28,601 nt of DNA from Clostridia bacterium (lineage in GTDB: Bacteria > Bacillota_A > Clostridia > Oscillospirales > Acutalibacteraceae), in contig JAILQN010000348.1 of the NCBI GenBank assembly GCA_024699005.1, forward strand, positions 1-28,601. The letters are read 5' to 3'. Below, piece after piece: positions 14,863 through 22,123 of this stretch. The notes under the pieces were generated by a model. That model was not told where the DNA came from and did not search any database. It saw only the letters and a program-made list of their open reading frames with translations. Made by a program: the position numbers and the translations under genes. Within the stretch, counting starts at the first letter, position 1; every line of letters starts with the position of its first letter.

Positions 14863-14885
14863 CCACACAAGCAAATTGATTGCAA
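14857..14885 (-). promoter_or_regulatory. Probable rpsT promoter
   Basis: On the minus strand TTGCAA (14880-14885) and TACGAT (14857-14862), each 4 of 6 consensus bases, are 17 bases apart and about 35 bases upstream of the TTG start. The DNA around is AT-rich. The -35 lies in TTGCAATCAA, which recurs in the promoter palindrome of the giant repeat-protein gene. Confidence 0.5.
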
Positions 14886-14957
14886 GTACTATTTTAAAAA
14901 AAGATTATTTTTTTCCGGATTTGTACGGTAATTTAATAAAAAAATCTGAAAATACAC

Positions 14958-15003
14958 TTGAATATTCGATACTGATTAGTGTATACTGTATTTTGTATAT
15001 AAT
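14958..15003 (+). promoter_or_regulatory. Probable promoter region of the plus-strand cluster
   Basis: Two options overlap: TTGAAT (14958-14963) with TATACT (14982-14987) at 18-base spacing, and a perfect TATAAT (14998-15003) with a poor -35 (TTAGTG, 14976-14981). Both point at the DivIC-like gene at 15086. The 14866-15085 gap is otherwise AT-rich sequence between divergent genes, with nothing else recognisable. Confidence 0.5.
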
Positions 15004-15085
15004 AAGTGCAATATGACAATTTGCATTGCGCTGTATTCAGATTAATATCTCATGGATTGCAGTTGAAAAAGGAGCAAACGTTTTT

Positions 15086-15382
15086 ATGATCTCACTGAAA
15101 GATAGGATCCACTCCCCGGTCGTCAGATATATCATATCCAGTGCGATAACCATTATTCTTTGCGCGACGCTGATGATAATGGCAATGATGCTGCGGCGTG
15201 ACAACGCAAACGTCAAGGCAAAAGCAGAACAGTATCAGGCAGAATGCGTCGCGCAATCAGAACGGAACGACGAGCTTGGCGAGATGCTGAAGCCCGAACA
15301 CGAATCCGAGCTTTTAAGCCGTGCCGCGCTTGAGAACGGCTATGTAAACAGCGAAGATTTCATTTTCAAAAACAAAAACTGA
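15086..15382 (+). CDS. DivIC/FtsL-like septum formation protein
   Basis: A 98-residue bitopic membrane protein. I chose the ATG at 15086 because AAAAAGGAG lies about 11 bases upstream; an earlier in-frame start adds an unrelated leader. Residues 1-12 are a short cytoplasmic end, 13-36 a membrane helix, and about 38-70 a polar, coiled-coil-like helix (RRDNANVKAKAEQYQAEC). The end ELLSRAALENGYVNSEDFIF is the pattern of the septum formation initiator family (FtsB/DivIC), where residues after the coil pair with FtsQ/DivIB at the division site. This family diverges fast, so the assignment rests on architecture and the C-terminal pattern. It is the first gene of the plus-strand cluster, about 100 bases ahead of argH. 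Confidence 0.75.
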   Translation: MISLKDRIHSPVVRYIISSAITIILCATLMIMAMMLRRDNANVKAKAEQYQAECVAQSERNDELGEMLKPEHESELLSRAALENGYVNSEDFIFKNKN

Positions 15383-15389
15383 CACATAC

Positions 15390-15418
15390 AAGCCGCGGCG
15401 TGAAATGCTCCGCGGCTT
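15390..15418. other. GC-rich hairpin between the DivIC-like gene and argH
   Basis: Perfect 9-bp arms AAGCCGCGG and CCGCGGCTT with an 11-base loop lie 8 bases after the DivIC-like stop. No T-run follows on either strand. It may stabilise the upstream mRNA 3' end or act as a weak terminator or attenuator before argH. Confidence 0.55.
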
Positions 15419-15485
15419 GGCAATATCGAAAACAGCCGCACGTCACGGATCCTGCGGCATTGTCTGAAAGGAAGTGAAGTACATT

Positions 15486-16874
15486 ATGCAGCTTTGGCAG
15501 GGACGTTTTCAGAAAGAGCTGAGCAGTATTACCAATGACTTCAATTCATCCATACACACCGACAGCCGCATGTACAGAGAGGATATACAGGGCAGTCTCG
15601 CTCACGCGGATATGCTCGCAGACTGCGGCATCATATCCGAAAATGACAGACAGGCGGTATCTGACGGACTGAACGCCATCCTCGCCGATATCGGTTCCGG
15701 CGCACTCATTATCGATCCGGACGCAGAAGATATACATACCTTCATAGAAGGAGAACTGACAAAACGTGTCGGTGACGCGGGCAAACGTCTGCACACCGCG
15801 CGCAGCAGGAATGATCAGGTCGCGGTCGACATAAGGCTATATCTCAGGAACGAGATCACAGAAACCGACCTTTTGGTCAAAAAACTTCTCGGCACCATTG
15901 CAGATCTTTCGGAAAAATACGCCGAAGCAGTAATGCCGGGATATACACACCTGCAGAGAGCGCAGCCGGTCACATTCGGCCATTATATGCTCGCCTGGTC
16001 AGAGATGCTCAGACGCGACAGGGGCAGACTCTCGGACTGCCGCGCAAGAATGAATATATGCCCCCTGGGGTCCGGAGCTCTGGCAGGTACGACCTACCCT
16101 ATAGACAGATTCAGGACAGCTTCGGCTCTGGGCTTTCACGCCCCCTGCACCAACTCCCTTGACGGGGTATCGGACCGCGATTTTATTATCGAGCTGACGT
16201 CCGCGCTTTCGGTCATCTCCGTTCATCTGTCCCGTTTCGCGGAAGAGATAATCCTGTGGTGTTCGCATGAGTTCCGTTTTATCGAGCTGGACGACGCCTT
16301 CTCCACAGGCTCAAGCATCATGCCGCAAAAAAAGAATCCGGATATAGCCGAACTGGTTCGCGGCAAAGCCGGCAGAGTATTCGGAGACCTGACGACCATT
16401 CTGACGGCAATGAAAGGAATTCCTCTCGCATACAACAAGGACATGCAGGAGGACAAGGACTGCGTGTTCGACGCGATCGATACGGTCAAGGCGTGCCTGA
16501 CGGCGTTTGAGCCGATGCTCGCCACCATGACGGTCCGTACCGACAATATGCGAAGAGCGGCGGGTGCGGGTTTTATCAATGCGACGGACTGCGCCGATTA
16601 CCTTGTTTCCAAGGGGATCCCGTTCCGGGACGCCTATAAAATCACCGGCTCGATCATCGCATACTGCATAGAAAACGATTACATCCTCGAGGGGTTGCCG
16701 CTTACGGATTACCGCAAATTCAGCGAGAGCTTCGACGAAGACGTTTACGACGCGGTGGATCTCGACAACTGCGTCAACCGCCGCACATCCTACGGCGGAC
16801 CGGCTCCCGAAAACGTACGCATACAGTCCCGGCTGCTGCACGAATACCTTGCCACTGACGAAACAAATGCCTAA
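15486..16874 (+). CDS. argH: Argininosuccinate lyase
   Basis: A 462-residue protein of the fumarase/aspartase superfamily. It splits argininosuccinate into arginine and fumarate, the last step of arginine synthesis, as a homotetramer in the cytosol. Visible signatures are the start MQLWQGRF, HTARSRNDQ (103-111), GYTHLQRAQP (152-161) with the general acid/base histidine, and the mobile catalytic loop GSSIMPQKKNPD (275-286) with the catalytic serine. I preferred ATG 15486 to the GTG at 15474: AAAGGAAG fits the ATG at 11 bases, and the MQLWQGRF start matches the family. The gene overlaps the parA-like gene at its end by 8 bases. No other arginine gene is in the window. Confidence 0.97.
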   Translation: MQLWQGRFQKELSSITNDFNSSIHTDSRMYREDIQGSLAHADMLADCGIISENDRQAVSDGLNAILADIGSGALIIDPDAEDIHTFIEGELTKRVGDAGKRLHTARSRNDQVAVDIRLYLRNEITETDLLVKKLLGTIADLSEKYAEAVMPGYTHLQRAQPVTFGHYMLAWSEMLRRDRGRLSDCRARMNICPLGSGALAGTTYPIDRFRTASALGFHAPCTNSLDGVSDRDFIIELTSALSVISVHLSRFAEEIILWCSHEFRFIELDDAFSTGSSIMPQKKNPDIAELVRGKAGRVFGDLTTILTAMKGIPLAYNKDMQEDKDCVFDAIDTVKACLTAFEPMLATMTVRTDNMRRAAGAGFINATDCADYLVSKGIPFRDAYKITGSIIAYCIENDYILEGLPLTDYRKFSESFDEDVYDAVDLDNCVNRRTSYGGPAPENVRIQSRLLHEYLATDETNA

Positions 16875-17631
16875 AACTATCTCGATCCTCAACCAGAAAG
16901 GCGGTGTCGGCAAGACCACCACCGCGGTAAACCTCTCGGCAGCGGTAGGCGCTGCGGGGCACAGAGTGCTTTTGTGCGATATCGACCCGCAGGGCAACTC
17001 CACAAGCGGCTACGGCGTCAACAAGCGCGGTCTGAAATTATCGTCATATGACGTTCTTTTGGGATCATGCACGGCGGCGGAAGCCATACTCAAAACAGAA
17101 TTCAGAAACGTCGATCTGCTTCCCGCCAATATGGATCTTGCGGGAGCGGAGCTGGAGCTTATCGAGCGGGAAAAACGTGAATCCGTCTTAAAAAATGCGC
17201 TCATACCGATCTGGGACGATTACGATTTTATATTTCTCGACTGTCCGCCGTCCTTAGGTATCATAACGCTCAACGCGCTGACCGCGTCGGACACATTCCT
17301 TGTTCCTATTCAGTGCGAGTATTACGCGCTGGAAGGACTGTCTCAGCTTATGGCAACCGCACGCAGGATCAAGCATATGTATAATCCGTATCTTGAGATC
17401 GAAGGCGTGCTCCTGACCATGTACGACGGCAGACTGCGCCTTACCACTCAGGTCGCGGCAGAGGTCAAGAAGTATTTTCCCAGGAAGGTCTATTCCGTTA
17501 CAATACCCAGAAACGTCAGGCTATCCGAAGCACCGGGTTTCGGTCAGCCGGTCATATATTACGACAAAAACTCCGCCGGCGCAAAAGCATATACCGCTGC
17601 CGCTGAAGAGTTTTTGAAACAGCAGGCATAA
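16867..17631 (+). CDS. ParA/Soj-type ATPase without an adjacent ParB
   Basis: A 254-residue deviant Walker-A ATPase: MPKTISILNQKGGVGKTTTA (KGGVGKTTT at 11-19 with both signature lysines), CDIDPQGN (A' region), FIFLDCPPS (Walker B) and the C-terminal IPRNVRLSEAPGFGQPV typical of chromosomal Soj/ParA. These ATPases bind DNA as dimers and drive segregation of ParB-bound origins or other cargo. The chosen ATG (16867) lies inside argH and has no clear ribosome site; translation is probably coupled to argH. A TTG at 16849 is an alternative. The usual partner parB/spo0J is not next to it (glgA follows), so it may be the chromosomal Soj whose partner lies elsewhere, or an orphan that positions another cargo. 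Confidence 0.93.
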   Translation: MPKTISILNQKGGVGKTTTAVNLSAAVGAAGHRVLLCDIDPQGNSTSGYGVNKRGLKLSSYDVLLGSCTAAEAILKTEFRNVDLLPANMDLAGAELELIEREKRESVLKNALIPIWDDYDFIFLDCPPSLGIITLNALTASDTFLVPIQCEYYALEGLSQLMATARRIKHMYNPYLEIEGVLLTMYDGRLRLTTQVAAEVKKYFPRKVYSVTIPRNVRLSEAPGFGQPVIYYDKNSAGAKAYTAAAEEFLKQQA

Positions 17632-17654
17632 TCATCATACAGGGAGACAAAATT

Positions 17655-19073
17655 ATGAAAATTCTTTACGCTGTGAGCGAATGCAAGCCTTTTATCGCAA
17701 GCGGAGGTCTGGCGGATGTCGCTGGATCTTTGCCGCAGGCACTCAGAAAAGAAAAAATCAGCGTGCGGGTTGTTCTGCCGCTGTACGGCGGCATAGGCGA
17801 GGAATACCGCCGCAACATGAAATTCCTCATGAATTTTACCGTCCCGGTCGCATGGCGCAGGCAGTACTGCGGACTTTTTGAATACAGCAAAGACGGCGTT
17901 ATCTATTACTTCATAGACAACGAATATTACTTCAAGCGCGAGAATCTCTACGGCTATTACGATGACGCGGAAAGGTTCGCTTTCTTCTCCCGCGCGGTGC
18001 TTGACATCATCCAGTATATCGACTGGAAGCCCGATATAATCAACTGCAACGACTGGCAGACGGCGCTCGTACCCGTCTACTACAGCGCCATGTACACCCG
18101 CAGCCCGGGATATGACAATATAAAGACCGTATTCACCATCCACAACATCCAGTATCAGGGCAAATACGGGGACGATATCCTTGAAAACGTGGTGGGCCTG
18201 TCATATTACGACAAATCCCTTCTGGAATACGACGGCTGCATCAACTTTATGAAAGGCGCCATCGAAACCGCAAACAAGGTATCCACAGTCTCACCCACAT
18301 ACGCAGAAGAGATCCTCGATCCGTGGTATTCCTGGGGGTTGGACTCCATCCTTTCTCAGCGAATATGGAAGCTCAAGGGTATTTTAAACGGCATCAGCTA
18401 CGATATGTACAATCCCGAAACGGACAAGGACATATTCAAAAACTATTCTGCGAAGAACCTTAAAGGCAAAGCAGTCAATAAAGCAGGGCTGCAGGAGCGT
18501 CTTTGCCTGCCTGCGGATCCCGACGTGCCGATAGTCGGCATGGTCACAAGGCTCGTTTCCCACAAAGGCCTTGATCTTGTCAAGGCTGTCCTGGAGGAGT
18601 TTGTCACCACCACGAACGCTCAGGTCGTGATTCTGGGTTCCGGAGACAGGGATTATGAGGATTTCTTCCGTTATCTGTCAGGCAAATATCCGGAGCAGGT
18701 CAGTCTGACTCTCGGTTTCGTACCTGAGCTCGCAAACAAGATCTACGCCGGTTCGGATATGTTCCTTATGCCGTCCAAGAGCGAGCCCTGCGGGCTCTCG
18801 CAGATGGTCGCACTGCGTTACGGTTCCATCCCCATCGTCAGGGAGACGGGCGGTCTCAAGGACTCCGTCAGGGATTCCGGCGACGGTCAGGGCAACGGCT
18901 TTACTTTCGCGAATTACAACGCTCACGAGATGCTTCACGCGATGCGCCGCGCCGTCGAAGGCTACGCCGACCGCAACGGCTGGAATATCCTTGTTAAACG
19001 CGCGATGGAATGCGACCTGAGCTGGAAGCGCAGCGCGAAGGAATATATTGAGATGTACAAAGAATTGCTCTGA
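17655..19073 (+). CDS. glgA: Glycogen (starch) synthase, GT5
   Basis: A 472-residue GT5 enzyme that extends alpha-1,4-glucan from ADP-glucose. N-terminal half: MKILYAVSECKPFIASGGLA, then DVAGSLPQAL, NDWQTALVP and TVFTIHNIQYQG, all typical. C-terminal half: GMVTRLVSHKGLDLV, then SKSEPCGLSQMVALRYG with the nucleotide-binding Glu, and PIVRETGGLKDSV. The KTGGL loop of E. coli GlgA reads ASGGL here (Ala15 instead of the lysine); as I recall this variant is common in Clostridia, so I expect an active enzyme. AGGGAG precedes the ATG by 9 bases. No glgC, glgD or glgB is adjacent, so the rest of the pathway must be elsewhere. It lies 23 bases after the parA-like stop in the same direction. Confidence 0.97.
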   Translation: MKILYAVSECKPFIASGGLADVAGSLPQALRKEKISVRVVLPLYGGIGEEYRRNMKFLMNFTVPVAWRRQYCGLFEYSKDGVIYYFIDNEYYFKRENLYGYYDDAERFAFFSRAVLDIIQYIDWKPDIINCNDWQTALVPVYYSAMYTRSPGYDNIKTVFTIHNIQYQGKYGDDILENVVGLSYYDKSLLEYDGCINFMKGAIETANKVSTVSPTYAEEILDPWYSWGLDSILSQRIWKLKGILNGISYDMYNPETDKDIFKNYSAKNLKGKAVNKAGLQERLCLPADPDVPIVGMVTRLVSHKGLDLVKAVLEEFVTTTNAQVVILGSGDRDYEDFFRYLSGKYPEQVSLTLGFVPELANKIYAGSDMFLMPSKSEPCGLSQMVALRYGSIPIVRETGGLKDSVRDSGDGQGNGFTFANYNAHEMLHAMRRAVEGYADRNGWNILVKRAMECDLSWKRSAKEYIEMYKELL

Positions 19074-19106
19074 TACGTTACGTGAGCTGAACAAAAGGAG
19101 AAGACA

Positions 19107-19970
19107 ATGGCAAACTTTTTACTTTCCGCTTTCGCCGATGAGGGCGGCAGCACGATAGAAGAACAGATAGACGCGCTTAAAGCCAACGGCATAGACCATA
19201 TCGAGCCCAGAGGCATAAACGGCGTAAATATTGCGGACTATACGTCCGACATGGCGAAAGAACTGAAAAAACGGCTCGATGATGCCGGGATCGGCGTTTC
19301 GAGCATAGGTTCTCCGTTCGGCAAGATAGAGATCACCGACGATTTCGCCCCGCATTTTGAAAAGTTCAAACAGTGCGTGGAAAACGCCTGCATTTTAGGC
19401 ACGTCCAATATCCGCATGTTCAGTTTTTATTTTTCAAAAGGCGAATCGCATGCCGAATACCGCGACGAAGTCTTCGAACGGCTTGAAAAAATGTGCGATT
19501 ACTCCCTTAAAAGCAACGTATGGTGCTGCCACGAAAACGAGAAAGAAATATACGGCGATACAGCCGAACGCTGCCTTGATATATACAAAACTCTCGAAGG
19601 CAGGATCGCCGCGGTATTCGACCCGGCGAACTTCATTCAGTGCAGCGTGGATATCCCGTCCGCCCTTGATTTGCTTACTCCCTATATCAGATATTTCCAT
19701 ATCAAAGACGCAGTGTACGCCACCGGAAACGTTGTTCCCGCCGGCAAAGGCGAAGGGCATCTGCGCGAAGTCATTGCCAGGGCGAACACGTTCGGGGGCG
19801 ACGTATTCCTTACCCTTGAACCTCACCTTCGGGTATTCGACGGACTCGCCGCGCTTGAAAACGAAGGCGGCACCGCTTACAGACTAAAAGACGATTATTC
19901 CTATCCCACGAACCGCGACGCTTTCAATGCCGCCGCGGCAGCAATGAAGGAACTTATCTCAGAGATATGA
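19107..19970 (+). CDS. Sugar phosphate isomerase/epimerase (TIM barrel, xylose-isomerase-like)
   Basis: A 287-residue AP-endonuclease-2/xylose-isomerase-like TIM barrel. Likely metal or substrate ligands are Glu33 in HIEPRG, His142-Glu143 in CCHENEKE, Asp172 in FDPANF, His198 and Asp201 in HIKDAV and Glu238 in TLEPHL, with GKGEGHLREV in between. The family includes hydroxypyruvate isomerase, IolE and ketose 3-epimerases; the substrate is not evident. AAAAGGAG lies 8 bases before the ATG. The gene is 33 bases after glgA and overlaps the membrane protease gene by 4 bases. The tie to glycogen metabolism is only by position. Confidence 0.9.
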   Translation: MANFLLSAFADEGGSTIEEQIDALKANGIDHIEPRGINGVNIADYTSDMAKELKKRLDDAGIGVSSIGSPFGKIEITDDFAPHFEKFKQCVENACILGTSNIRMFSFYFSKGESHAEYRDEVFERLEKMCDYSLKSNVWCCHENEKEIYGDTAERCLDIYKTLEGRIAAVFDPANFIQCSVDIPSALDLLTPYIRYFHIKDAVYATGNVVPAGKGEGHLREVIARANTFGGDVFLTLEPHLRVFDGLAALENEGGTAYRLKDDYSYPTNRDAFNAAAAAMKELISEI

Positions 19971-21085
19971 CCTACAACTATGGCATCTACCCTCCTCCTG
20001 CGTTTCAGCCCGATCCGGAGGGAATGCGTCAAGCCGAAAACTGGTTGGCAAACAAAAGAAAAATAAGGCGTCTCGGAAATATTTTCGGCGTTGCGGTGAT
20101 CGCCGTCACGCTGCTCACAGAGCTTGTCTCAGGGTTGATAACCGGGATAACGCTCTTTATGCGCAGTTCCTCGGATACAGCGACATACCGCGATTTCACG
20201 CGGGTCTGGAACGGCACGGAAGTGCAGAGCATCATAAACATTTTCTATTCCGCCGTTGTGATAGGCGGCACGTTCCTGGTGGTATATCTGCTCAACAAGT
20301 CGGATCCGTACGCGCGCATACCGTTCCTCTGCCCGAAGCCTGCCGGAAACGTTCCGATCATTATTGCAGGAGCGCTTTCGGCATGCCTTGCCGCTAACCT
20401 TGTCACGGGACTCATAGACACGTTCATTTTCAATTCAAACGGTCAGGACGTTTATAACGCTGTAATGCCATCCACACCGGACACTGCTCTGGGCATGGTA
20501 TTGTATTTTGTCAGCGTTGCGCTGCTTCCCCCGATGATAGAAGAATTTGCCCTGCGCGGCGTCGTAATGCAGCCTCTGCGCCGCTTCGGCGACGGTTTTG
20601 CGATCGTAGTATCCGCGTTTTTGTTTGCCGCTCTGCACTCAACGCCGATACAGATAGTCTTCGCGTTTGCAGCCGGGCTTTTCATCGGTTACGCAACCAT
20701 TATCACAGGGTCGGTCTGGACGGGGATCATCATACACTGTCTTAATAATTCTGTATCTGTAATAAGTGCGATAATCATCGATACCTACGGTGAAACATCC
20801 TCCGAATCCGTGATCTTCACGTACATATATTACGCCGTCATAGGCGTCGGAGCCGTAGCGACAGTCAGCTGGTTCCTGAGGAAGAAACGTGTACACCTTC
20901 GGAAATCGCCCCTTGTCAATTCAGGACCAAACGCTGTCTCTCCCCCGTCTCCTTATGTTCCCGTGATCACGAACGGTTCGCTTTACTGGGTTTTCTTTTC
21001 ATCCCCGGGTATGATCATCGCCTACTTCTTTATCGCCTGGCGGCTTTTCGAAACCTTACTGTCTCTGAGATTATTAGGTGGATAA
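19967..21085 (+). CDS. CPBP-family intramembrane metalloprotease
   Basis: A 372-residue polytopic membrane protein with about eight hydrophobic segments. The CPBP (Abi/CAAX protease-like) motifs are in place: EEFALR (Glu192, Glu193, Arg197), FAALH (Phe220 to His224) and HCLNN (His257, Asn261). The Glu and His residues form the metal-dependent active site. The N-terminus is Pro-rich and cytoplasmic; residues 305-335 form a polar loop before a last hydrophobic segment (about 338-358), an extension beyond the core domain. Family roles range from prenyl-protein-like processing to bacteriocin immunity and signalling; the substrate is unknown here. Translation is coupled to the isomerase gene (ATGA overlap). 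Confidence 0.93.
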   Translation: MTYNYGIYPPPAFQPDPEGMRQAENWLANKRKIRRLGNIFGVAVIAVTLLTELVSGLITGITLFMRSSSDTATYRDFTRVWNGTEVQSIINIFYSAVVIGGTFLVVYLLNKSDPYARIPFLCPKPAGNVPIIIAGALSACLAANLVTGLIDTFIFNSNGQDVYNAVMPSTPDTALGMVLYFVSVALLPPMIEEFALRGVVMQPLRRFGDGFAIVVSAFLFAALHSTPIQIVFAFAAGLFIGYATIITGSVWTGIIIHCLNNSVSVISAIIIDTYGETSSESVIFTYIYYAVIGVGAVATVSWFLRKKRVHLRKSPLVNSGPNAVSPPSPYVPVITNGSLYWVFFSSPGMIIAYFFIAWRLFETLLSLRLLGG

Positions 21086-21086
21086 A

Positions 21087-22013
21087 ATGAAAAAAAACGA
21101 GAAAAACGTATCACGATTTGGCATTCAGCGCAAAATAGTCGCAAATATGACCAGTGAGAGCTGGCGCAGCATTCCCCATGTCAGTTATATCTTTGAACCT
21201 GACGTGACGCGTTTCATTGAGAAATATAATAAATTTGACGCCCGCCTTAAAACTGAGGGCAGGCACGTCACGATCAATACCGTATTGATCAAAGCCATCT
21301 GCGAAGCCCTGAAAGCAGCTCCGCAGATGAATGCGCATATTCGTTTTGAACCCAAACTCGTGCGGGGCAAAACAACGGTATTCTCGAATATCGATATCTC
21401 TATGCCCTGGATCCTGCCAGACAACCGCATGATGACCATCACGATGAAGGATATGGGCTCCAGATCCCTGAGCGAAATGACAGCCTATATGAACGAGGTC
21501 GCAGAGAAAATCAAGAATACAAATCTCGACGAGGTGATGTATTCCGTCAGCATGCGCGACACGCGCGAGCAGTTGTTCGAGGGAAAGATTGTCAAGGTCG
21601 CATTCCGTCTGTTCGGTTCCAAGACGCAGAAAAGGCACAGGGTGACTCATCTGCAGGGCGAGGCAAAAAGAGCTTATGACGCCATACCGGATTCCAGGAA
21701 GCTTACGATATCCGATTTAAAACAGGGAACCATCACAATCTCTAACGTCGGCGCCCTCACCCGCGGGCACGAGGGAACGCTCGCTCTCCTTATGATCATC
21801 CCGCCGCAGGTCTGCGCCATAGGGATAGGTGCGCTCACCAAGAAACCGGTGATAATAACAAACGGGAACGGCGAAGATGAGATAGCGATCAGAAGTACCG
21901 TTCCGCTTGATATAGTATTCGATCACAGAGTGCTTGACTTTGGCGAGATCCGCCCGTTCCTCGACGCGCTGCAGCAGATCTTCGATAATCCGGAAGATCT
22001 GTTGGTATATTGA
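21087..22013 (+). CDS. Stand-alone 2-oxoacid dehydrogenase E2-type acyltransferase domain
   Basis: A 308-residue protein with the catalytic fold of dihydrolipoamide acyltransferases (chloramphenicol acetyltransferase-like). GTITISNVGAL and the active-site segment DHRVLDF (His280) are visible, along with the N-terminal RKIVANMTSESWRSIPHVSY pattern in which E2 domains bind CoA. No lipoyl domain or peripheral subunit-binding domain precedes it, and no E1 or E3 gene is near, so it is not a normal dehydrogenase core. The consensus DHRxxDG has Phe in place of Gly. It may acylate a small molecule or a separate carrier. ATG 21087 has AGGTGG 5 bases upstream; a GTG at 21078 is an unlikely alternative. 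The gene ends the plus-strand cluster, just before two terminators. Confidence 0.88.
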   Translation: MKKNEKNVSRFGIQRKIVANMTSESWRSIPHVSYIFEPDVTRFIEKYNKFDARLKTEGRHVTINTVLIKAICEALKAAPQMNAHIRFEPKLVRGKTTVFSNIDISMPWILPDNRMMTITMKDMGSRSLSEMTAYMNEVAEKIKNTNLDEVMYSVSMRDTREQLFEGKIVKVAFRLFGSKTQKRHRVTHLQGEAKRAYDAIPDSRKLTISDLKQGTITISNVGALTRGHEGTLALLMIIPPQVCAIGIGALTKKPVIITNGNGEDEIAIRSTVPLDIVFDHRVLDFGEIRPFLDALQQIFDNPEDLLVY

Positions 22014-22026
22014 TCAACTGTAAAAG

Positions 22027-22066
22027 CGGAGCTGTAAAAACGCGGTTTCTACAGCTCCGTTTTTAT
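22027..22066 (+). terminator. Rho-independent terminator of the plus-strand cluster
   Basis: Perfect 10-bp arms CGGAGCTGTA (22027-22036) and TACAGCTCCG (22050-22059), 13-base loop, followed by TTTTTAT. It starts 14 bases after the acyltransferase stop. Confidence 0.92.
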
Positions 22067-22077
22067 ATTCCGAAGTC

Positions 22078-22113
22078 AAAAATATCCCCCGGCTATCGCC
22101 GGGGGATATTTTT
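22078..22113. terminator. Bidirectional terminator between convergent genes
   Basis: Perfect 16-bp arms (22078-22093 and 22098-22113) around a TATC loop: an A-run, TATCCCCCGGC and its complement ending in a T-run. It works on both strands, ending the giant repeat-protein transcript (stop at 22124) and backing up the plus-strand terminator. Confidence 0.95.
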
Positions 22114-22123
22114 GAGTTCCGCA

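Noticed and set aside
15390..15418. Rho-independent terminator before argH
   Set aside because: The stem is strong, but no T-run follows on either strand, so I list it only as a hairpin.
17697..17714. Loss of function in GlgA because the KTGGL lysine is alanine
   Set aside because: The ASGGL form, as I recall, is widespread in clostridial GlgA proteins, and all other motifs are intact.
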